A DNA stretch of 64,000 bases from Perkinsela sp. pyNocScin1. Taxonomy: Eukaryota; Euglenozoa; Kinetoplastea; Prokinetoplastida; Perkinselidae. A program made the position numbers and the translations under genes. How positions within the stretch are numbered: position 1 is the stretch's first letter; each line of letters begins with the position of its first letter. Below, in pieces: positions 58,485 to 64,000 of this stretch. The notes under the pieces were generated by a model. It had not been told where the DNA came from. It did no database searches and saw nothing but the letters and a program-made list of their open reading frames with translations. The stretch is taken from the NCBI GenBank assembly GCA_964019655.1, contig CAXHTR010000005.1, positions 496,001 to 560,000 of the forward strand, read 5' to 3'.

Positions 58485-59807
58485 ATGTCTCATTCTCATG
58501 ACAGCCTCTCTGTCATGAGAATGAAAGAAGCCCTGAACTCTAGTGAGCATGAGCAAACTAATGGCACACAAGAAACATCTCAAGTCTCTCTTGATTTCGC
58601 GTTAGTGACTATCCGCGCTCTTCAAGATGGCCCAATGCTGGGCCTCTTCCCGCGAGCTAACTCCGCGATTAAATCAATGTGCATGTCGCACGCATCCAAT
58701 GAGCTTCTTGAAAACACCCAGGAAACTACCAAAGACTTGTTCCAAGTTATAAGAGAGAGTGCAGCTTCTTACCTTGCACCAGCCGTAAATTCTCGTAAAG
58801 CACAGAATAACATAAGCATTACTGACCCAGTCCAAATCAAAGAAATCGTTTCGAATGAATCAGACGCTGTTGCAGCACTTATCGTCGACAATCAGCAAGG
58901 CATTGAAGCAGTGGCGCTGTATGCTCTTGATGATTTTTATACAAAGTCCGCGCGAAATGAAGTCATCCATCCGTTTGCAACACTGCAGCACCCAGTTCAG
59001 CACAATTGTGGGACAATAGCATGGTCAACCGAGGATCCCACAGTTCTTGCAGTAGGGTGCAGTGATGGAGTCCTCCTATGGCACGCAAGACTCGGATTTC
59101 CGGAGACGTGCGCGAAGAGTGGGTCAGCTCAGATTAAATCAGAATTCTACGCGTTTGAACAAGGCTTGAGCGTTGATTGCATTCGCTTTTCGAATGCGCA
59201 TCGCGACTATTTTGCATGCTCCGCATCGGGCTCCGGCAAAACGAAGGTATATTCGCGCGCGCTCGCCCCGAGCAGTGCTCTCATTGCCACACTCACCACC
59301 AACCGGGGCCATGTCGGTCAGCTCGAGTGGTCTGAAGACGATAGTTTCCTGTCTGTGCAATACCACTACGCATCGAGCGTTGATGTACTCCGGACGAGTA
59401 CTTGGGAGATGATGCACTGGAAATTCAATTCTAATGTGGAGCATACATCCTGGTTCACAGAAAACAACTGCCAAAAGCTCGCAGCTGTGACCCAGGACGC
59501 TGTCACGATACTCAACTTTTCATGCAGCTCCGGTAACGTCGAACAGACTCTACTGATTGAAAACGTCAATTTTGCAGCAGCATCACTCTTTAGATTCTTT
59601 CCACAGTCCAAACAGCTCCTTAGTGTGCACGGATCACTTCTTCGCTTGCACTCGCTCTTGTATGAGCACAGCCAAGCTATAGAAATGCGAGACCTTCGAA
59701 GCGCGCGACTGACACCAAAGAAAAGAGACTCTCGTATTCGACAAAGCATAATTTTCATGGATGACTCGCAGCACATTTTCGTTATGCAGCCTGAGTTTCT
59801 CTTGTGA
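58485..59807 (+). CDS. AAAS: Aladin-like WD-repeat nucleoporin
   Basis: 440 residues from ATG 58485. The first 100 are polar. From about residue 125 beta-propeller blades follow that line up with Aladin: VAALIVDNQQGIEAVALY, then PVQHNCGTIAWSTEDPTVLA (Aladin: RNVASLAWKP-SASVLAVAC), DGVLLWHA, GHVGQLEWSEDDSFLSVQ (GGVTNLLWSPDGSKIL), RTSTWEMMHWKFN followed by HTSWFTENNCQKLAAVT (AQMWTCERWPT and QTGCWSPDGSRLLF), and TILNFS. W-D dipeptides are mostly degenerate, as they are in Aladin. Aladin is a peripheral component of the nuclear pore. A different WD-repeat protein remains possible. Confidence 0.62.
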   Translation: MSHSHDSLSVMRMKEALNSSEHEQTNGTQETSQVSLDFALVTIRALQDGPMLGLFPRANSAIKSMCMSHASNELLENTQETTKDLFQVIRESAASYLAPAVNSRKAQNNISITDPVQIKEIVSNESDAVAALIVDNQQGIEAVALYALDDFYTKSARNEVIHPFATLQHPVQHNCGTIAWSTEDPTVLAVGCSDGVLLWHARLGFPETCAKSGSAQIKSEFYAFEQGLSVDCIRFSNAHRDYFACSASGSGKTKVYSRALAPSSALIATLTTNRGHVGQLEWSEDDSFLSVQYHYASSVDVLRTSTWEMMHWKFNSNVEHTSWFTENNCQKLAAVTQDAVTILNFSCSSGNVEQTLLIENVNFAAASLFRFFPQSKQLLSVHGSLLRLHSLLYEHSQAIEMRDLRSARLTPKKRDSRIRQSIIFMDDSQHIFVMQPEFLL

Positions 59808-59881
59808 GTTTTATTACATTTGCATAAAAGCTTCTCTCGACTTTATCGATATTCACCTAAATTGGCCTTTTCGAATCACAC

Positions 59882-60445
59882 ATGAACACACCGCAGAGTC
59901 GGTTCCATCACATTTCGACGAGTGCAAGCTCCACGGCCTTCTTCATGTGCATCTTCTATGCACTTACAAGCTACGGCATAAATCATGTGTATCCGCCACA
60001 TCCGACATCTTCTATCGCAGTTAAGGTCGTTCGCTTCAACCAGCGCACTGTCAACGCTACAAATAACCGCAAGCACGACGCAGCTGCGCTTGACCTTCAA
60101 ATCGCGGGTGATTTTCGGTCGACCTGGCACTGGAACGTCAAGCAGATCTACATTTCATGCGTCGCGATGTACACGACAGAGGCGTTTAGCTTGAATGAGG
60201 TTGTCGTGTGGGACCGTATTGTACAGAGCCCTGAAGCTTCGAAGTTTTCCATTCACATCCCATCAAAGTACTGTCTCGAGGACAACGGCACGTCACTCCG
60301 AGGCCGCAAGGTAGACTTTTGCCTCGAGTGGCACGTCCTCCCGTACGTCGGTGCACCGTTTGTCTACCGCTCAACGGCGCCTGCAGAGCTTGCCTCGGTG
60401 CAGATGCCGACCGAGTACGATGACTCGCTGCCAAAGCTCATGTAG
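59882..60445 (+). CDS. SPCS3: Signal peptidase complex subunit 3 (SPC22/23)
   Basis: 187 residues, normal size. One N-terminal membrane segment (about 13-33, TSASSTAFFMCIFYALTSYG) and a lumenal domain. Family landmarks: AALDLQIAGDFRSTWHWNVK (family: FDI-ADL-xx-FDWNVKQLF), IYISCVAMYTTEAFSLNEVV (Y-T-x-x-x-x-LNQVVLWD), VWDRIV, and LRGRKVDFCLEWHVLPYVG (LKG-x-x-V-LTLSWNVVPNAG). It is the non-catalytic ER lumenal subunit that supports signal peptide cleavage. This matters here because the LRR family depends on the secretory pathway. Confidence 0.9.
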   Translation: MNTPQSRFHHISTSASSTAFFMCIFYALTSYGINHVYPPHPTSSIAVKVVRFNQRTVNATNNRKHDAAALDLQIAGDFRSTWHWNVKQIYISCVAMYTTEAFSLNEVVVWDRIVQSPEASKFSIHIPSKYCLEDNGTSLRGRKVDFCLEWHVLPYVGAPFVYRSTAPAELASVQMPTEYDDSLPKLM

Positions 60446-60522
60446 TCCCAACGTGCCGTGTGCTCTGAAGCCTGCGTGTATCATTGCCTGTTTTTCTTTT
60501 TTCCTTTCACTACGACTTCGAA

Positions 60523-61149
60523 ATGCAAGCACCAAGCAATGCGGCAAGGCTCTTGGAGGCCATGCTTATGAAGCTGACTGCGTCGAAAATCAGCAACGCA
60601 CCAGCCCCAGCGAGCAAGAGCGCAGCGCCCCAGGCAAGCACAGAGGAGGACCCGATTTCCAAGATATCGTTGCTCGTCGGCAAAATTCTGTCATGCACAG
60701 CGCACCCAGATGCCGATAGCCTCCTCGTCGAGAAAATAGATGTCGGCGAAGAGGAGCCGCGTACGATCTGCAGCGGCCTTGCCAAGCATTATGCGAACCC
60801 AGCGGACCTCACGGGAAGGCTTGTCATCATCGTCGCGAACCTCGAGGCGAAAAATCTTCGCGGCATTCGCTCGCACGGTATGGTCCTCTGTGCCTCGAGC
60901 GCGGATAAGGCGAAGGTCGAGCTCCTTGAGGCGCCAGAGGGCTCAGCACCGGGCACCTCAATTCGCTTTCCGCTCTCACAAGGCAAGCCGCTCCCAGTTC
61001 TCAAAAAGAAGCTGATAAAGCACTGGGAGGCAGTCGTCCCAGAGCTTCGGACAAATTCGAGCCGTGTTGCAATGTACAAGGGCCACCCCTTCGATGTACC
61101 GAACGGCCAGGTGAAGAGCGCAACACTCGCGGACGTGCAGATTTCGTAG
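60523..61149 (+). CDS. EMAP II/Arc1p-type tRNA-binding protein
   Basis: The frame opens at TTG 60484; ATG 60523 gives 208 residues. Residues 1-45 are Ala/Ser/Lys-rich. Residues 48-150 form the OB-fold tRNA-binding domain: ISLLVGKILSCTAHPDADSL, DVGEEEPRTICSGLAKHY, VIIVANLEAKNLRGIRSHGM (the K-x-R-G-x-x-S-x-G-M signature) and VLCASSADKAKVELLEAPEG. The C-terminal 58 residues resemble the extension seen in EMAP II and in tRNA synthetase-associated cofactors. It likely scaffolds an aminoacyl-tRNA synthetase complex. A methionyl- or tyrosyl-tRNA synthetase domain is not attached. Confidence 0.88.
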   Translation: MQAPSNAARLLEAMLMKLTASKISNAPAPASKSAAPQASTEEDPISKISLLVGKILSCTAHPDADSLLVEKIDVGEEEPRTICSGLAKHYANPADLTGRLVIIVANLEAKNLRGIRSHGMVLCASSADKAKVELLEAPEGSAPGTSIRFPLSQGKPLPVLKKKLIKHWEAVVPELRTNSSRVAMYKGHPFDVPNGQVKSATLADVQIS

Positions 61150-61236
61150 TGCAGTGATTCGCCTCGACCTTTTTTTACTTTTGCGCTTTTACTTATCAAA
61201 TTCGAACATTTTTTGAGACTCTCCTCAAAAAGTATA

Positions 61237-62025
61237 ATGTACTGCCGAAGTAGCATCCTCAGCCTTCTCAACGCCGCATCCATCTACCAGGGGCTCCTGG
61301 CGAACGATCTGGACAACACATTTGACAATGAGAACGCCCAGTACAAGCTCCTGCTGCACGCCACGGGCATCGCCGGCAAGCACCACGACACGGCAGTGAA
61401 CCAGATCGTACACTTTCGCCTTGTCACTGCTGAAAACATAGAACAGGCCACTGACGTGTGCGCGTGGCACGCCGTGGAGTGCACAGACAGGGCCGTCACC
61501 AAGATCAGCTGGCACCTCGGGGACCCCGTCGAGGTCCACGCGCTGGGCAGCTTTCCGCCAACAGTCCGCACGCTTGACCTGTACGCGAAAGACATAGAGG
61601 GCGACCTGCCCTCCCGGCAGCTCCCGCGAGAGCTCCGCGCCCTCAATCTCTTCAACAACAAGCTGACGGGCTTCCTCGACATCCCGTCGCTGCCCCGCAA
61701 GATCGAGCTGGTCATTGTGGGCTACAACCGATTCTCAGGGCCCTTCGTGCTCGACGGCCTCCCCGAGAACCTGCGCATGCTCGACATCACGAGCTCCTAC
61801 GTCCAGACCATCCACGTCGTCAACGCTGCGCTGCCCAAGGACCTCGAGTTTGTGTACTACGGCTGGCCATACCAACTCAAGATAAAAGTCCTGTGCTTCG
61901 ACGAAAAGAAGGCGGACGCTCGCGTGCGCGTGCCTGACTGGGATGTGCACACGCGCTTCGTTGAAGAGGGCATCGACTTCGAGCCGGAAGCGGAGATGAT
62001 CAACCTCATCGATCGCATGCGCTGA
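61237..62025 (+). CDS. Secreted LRR protein, subtype B (4 repeats, GC-rich)
   Basis: Frame opens at TTG 61213; ATG 61237 gives 262 residues (MYCRSSILSLLNAASIYQ), a moderately hydrophobic leader. The cap is TDVCAWHAVECTD, with Gly-Val changed to Ala-Val. Repeats: TLDLYAKDIEG, ALNLFNNKLTG, LVIVGYNRFSG, MLDITSSYVQT; the second begins with the LPRELRAL form of subtype B. Tail VLCFDEKKADARVRV, as in 3503 and 29775, with an acidic end (EEGIDFEPEAEM). Strongly G/C-ending codons, unlike most other LRR genes but like its neighbours at 60523 and 62208. Confidence 0.85.
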   Translation: MYCRSSILSLLNAASIYQGLLANDLDNTFDNENAQYKLLLHATGIAGKHHDTAVNQIVHFRLVTAENIEQATDVCAWHAVECTDRAVTKISWHLGDPVEVHALGSFPPTVRTLDLYAKDIEGDLPSRQLPRELRALNLFNNKLTGFLDIPSLPRKIELVIVGYNRFSGPFVLDGLPENLRMLDITSSYVQTIHVVNAALPKDLEFVYYGWPYQLKIKVLCFDEKKADARVRVPDWDVHTRFVEEGIDFEPEAEMINLIDRMR

Positions 62026-62207
62026 GCAAGAGCGAGATGAGCACTTTGCTTGAGTGAAAAACTGGAAGAAATATTTTGCAGAATACGAAAAAGATACTGA
62101 AGACTTAAAGAAAAAGCAAAAGAGGTGAAGGAATAGTGTTTTTCTCGAAGCAGACACTTTCTTGGAGGCCAGTGCACATTTTGAATTTCGAATTTTGATT
62201 ATTGCGA

Positions 62208-63680
62208 ATGCTTCGAGTACTGCGGGGTCCATCACGCGCACTTCGGCATCAGTTTCGCTTCAATTCGACTGCATCCGCACAGCCCAGCAACCTCAACAAA
62301 AATGCAGTGCTATCTGGTGGCATAACACGCACAGAATACAGCAGACGACGGACCGAGTTTTTCGCTTCACTGCCCGATCGCTGCATTGCAATCCTCCTTG
62401 GCGCGAATCGCCCGACTCGCACAAATGACATCCTGTGGCCATTCCGCCAGGAGTCCAACATGTGGTTCCTCACCGGCTTTGACGAGCCGAACGCCGTCGC
62501 TGTCTTCTGCAAGAACGCGGCCGCGGGCACTGCCACGTACGCGCTCTTCTGCGAGGAGACGACGCCCCACGACGCGCTGTGGCACGGCGAGCGCATCGGC
62601 TGCCGCCGCGCAGTGCAGGACTTCGGTGCAGACCTCGCGTTCCCGCGCAAAAGCCTTCTCGAGGAGACGCAGCGCCTCTACGAGTCGCTAGTGGTGTGCC
62701 CGGAAAAAACTGCGCTCGGCATGGGGGCGCCACTTCTGTGCATCGATGGCGTCGACAACGCGGCAGACGCTTGCATCAGCGCGTGGATGGGCTCTGGGCG
62801 AGGCCCCGCGACGAAGCTGTCGGCCAAGACGATCATGAATTCCCTCAGAATGCGCAAGTCGGCCGACATGCAAAAAATGCTGCAGCGATCGGCAGACATC
62901 ACCGCTGCGATGTTCCGCGCGGCGATGGTCCGCACTGCCCCAGGCGAGGGCGAGCAGTCAATTCAGGCAGTCATGGACTTTGTCGCGCAGCGGAACGGCG
63001 CGAGTGGTTTTGCGTATGTGCCCGTCGTCGCGGGTGGCCGGAACGCGCTCTGCCTGCATTACATCTCGAATAAGGCCTCTCTGAAGGACGGCGAGCTGCT
63101 CATGGTCGACGCCGGCGCGGATTACCACTACTACCCCACGGACTGTACGCGTGCGTGGCCGATTAGCGGGCGGTTCTCGCAGCCCCAGCGCACGCTGTAC
63201 GAATCCCTTCTCCGCGTGCAGCAGGCGCTCATCAAACGCGTGCGGGTAGGAGCGAGCATCCGCGACATGCAGCGGCTGAGCGAAGAAATGCTTCGCGAGG
63301 AAATGTGCAGCATCGGCTTCTTTGCGAAGGACATGCCGCTCGACCGGCAGCGCGCCCTCGTGGGGGAGATCTATCCGCACGGCTGGGGGCACCCGATGGG
63401 CCTCGACATTCACGAGTCGTTTCCGCCGGGATGCGCACAGTTTGAAGCGGGCATGATGCACACAGTGGAGCCAGGCATTTACGTCCCGGATGACGCGCGG
63501 TTCCCAGCAGAGTACCGGGGCATCGGGTTCCGCATCGAGGATAATGTTTTGGTGACTGCGGGCGAGCCGGTCGTCACAACTGCTGGCATTCCAAAGGAAG
63601 TGGATGCGATCGAGGGTGTCATGCGGGAAGCAGCAGGCCAATGGGCAAACAGCGCGCTTTGGGACATCGTTGTCCCGTAA
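62208..63680 (+). CDS. ICP55: Mitochondrial intermediate-cleaving Xaa-Pro aminopeptidase (ICP55/XPNPEP3)
   Basis: 490 residues from ATG 62208 (the frame opens with TTG). The presequence MLRVLRGPSRALRHQFRFNS is textbook mitochondrial. The N-terminal domain includes ESNMWFLTGFDEPNAVAVF, the XPNPEP3 segment, and the pita-bread domain carries metal ligands: Asp300 and Asp311 (VDAGADYHYYPTDCTR), His393 (GHPMGLDIHE), Glu420 (VEPGIY) and Glu443 (RIEDNVLV); numbers are approximate. In yeast and animals this enzyme removes one residue from imported proteins after presequence cleavage. GC-rich throughout. One of the clearest metallopeptidase calls in the window. Confidence 0.92.
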   Translation: MLRVLRGPSRALRHQFRFNSTASAQPSNLNKNAVLSGGITRTEYSRRRTEFFASLPDRCIAILLGANRPTRTNDILWPFRQESNMWFLTGFDEPNAVAVFCKNAAAGTATYALFCEETTPHDALWHGERIGCRRAVQDFGADLAFPRKSLLEETQRLYESLVVCPEKTALGMGAPLLCIDGVDNAADACISAWMGSGRGPATKLSAKTIMNSLRMRKSADMQKMLQRSADITAAMFRAAMVRTAPGEGEQSIQAVMDFVAQRNGASGFAYVPVVAGGRNALCLHYISNKASLKDGELLMVDAGADYHYYPTDCTRAWPISGRFSQPQRTLYESLLRVQQALIKRVRVGASIRDMQRLSEEMLREEMCSIGFFAKDMPLDRQRALVGEIYPHGWGHPMGLDIHESFPPGCAQFEAGMMHTVEPGIYVPDDARFPAEYRGIGFRIEDNVLVTAGEPVVTTAGIPKEVDAIEGVMREAAGQWANSALWDIVVP

Positions 63681-64000
63681 AGCACAGTGCTTTGCATAGA
63701 GGAAGAACTCGAATTCTTGCCAATTTACATCACCAGTAGTAGCTAAAAGCATTGAAGATTATTGTCTTTCTATTCCTTTTCTAATTCAATTGTATGTACG
63801 CGCCCAAAACATCGAATCTCCAGGCCACGACACCATAGCATTTGCCATACCTGGTTTACTCCTATGAAATGTGATTTTGATCGTTCCCGTGACTACAATA
63901 CAGGCCTTTCGTGCTTTGTGGGAGATACAAGAGATCAACAGATACTACTAAGAAACTATTAACCTTACCGTCAACACTCTTTTGCAACCATATGCTGGTT
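63681..64000. other. Intergenic end of window
   Basis: 320 AT-rich bases. A 66-codon plus frame at 63762-63962 has no recognisable features. A gene may start beyond the window edge. Confidence 0.5.

Overview
This window is eukaryotic nuclear DNA from a very compact, apparently intronless genome, and kinetoplastid ancestry is the best reading. The glyceraldehyde-3-phosphate dehydrogenase at 57284 has the glycosomal kinetoplastid form with a peroxisome-type C-terminus. A type B ribose-5-phosphate isomerase, a small PIF1-like helicase, a PPR protein and a tandem HMG-box protein with a mitochondrial-looking N-terminus fit the same group. Several genes follow a polypyrimidine tract plus AG, as expected of trans-splicing. 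Genes lie 45 to 200 bases apart and no cis-intron is needed anywhere. The nucleus of a Perkinsela-like endosymbiotic kinetoplastid is my inference; I cannot test it here.

Two gene populations alternate. The first is single-copy housekeeping genes: 7310-27127 (minus then plus strand, diverging near 21.3 kb), 33113-35722, 41870-42928, 45933-51636, 54328-61149 and 62208-63680. They cover mismatch repair (PMS1), RNA polymerase II (RPB9), the proteasome (PSMB3), nuclear pores (Nup93 and Aladin homologues), mitochondrial membrane insertion (OXA1), ribosome assembly (RPF2), the signal peptidase (SPC3), the V-ATPase (subunit d), glycolysis and pentose phosphate metabolism, and mitochondrial DNA, RNA and protein upkeep (PIF1, HMG-box, PPR, ICP55).

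The second is a dispersed family of small leucine-rich-repeat (LRR) proteins: fifteen intact genes, one frameshifted gene and several decayed relics, in clusters at 0.1-7.0, 27.4-32.9, 35.9-41.8, 43.4-45.6, 51.8-54.2 and 61.2-62.0 kb. Nearly all begin with a short hydrophobic leader, then an N-terminal cap like the plant receptor-kinase cap (a helix with Q-x-LMEL, then W-x-GV with or without flanking Cys), 4 to 22 repeats of about 23 residues (pattern: G-x-I/V-D-L-x-x-LP-x-x-L-x-x-L-x-L-x-x-N-x-F-S-G), and a short C-terminal cap. Subtype A usually has six or more repeats and no Cys pair; subtype B has four repeats, a C-x-W-x-G-V-x-C cap and often a basic, Cys-containing tail. No kinase, GPI signal or C-terminal membrane anchor is visible, so secretion is the simplest prediction.

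The most unusual non-coding structure is at 40077-40341, in a divergent strand-switch region: a 27-bp terminal inverted repeat enclosing ten direct copies of AATTGGCAG in strict 22/19-bp alternation. Catalytically decayed enzyme relatives (lipase-like, malate-dehydrogenase-like, a methyltransferase-like protein with altered motifs) and a divergent 14-3-3 protein are the other items worth following up.

Starts were checked base by base. Where the longest open frame began with TTG or GTG, the first well-placed ATG was used.
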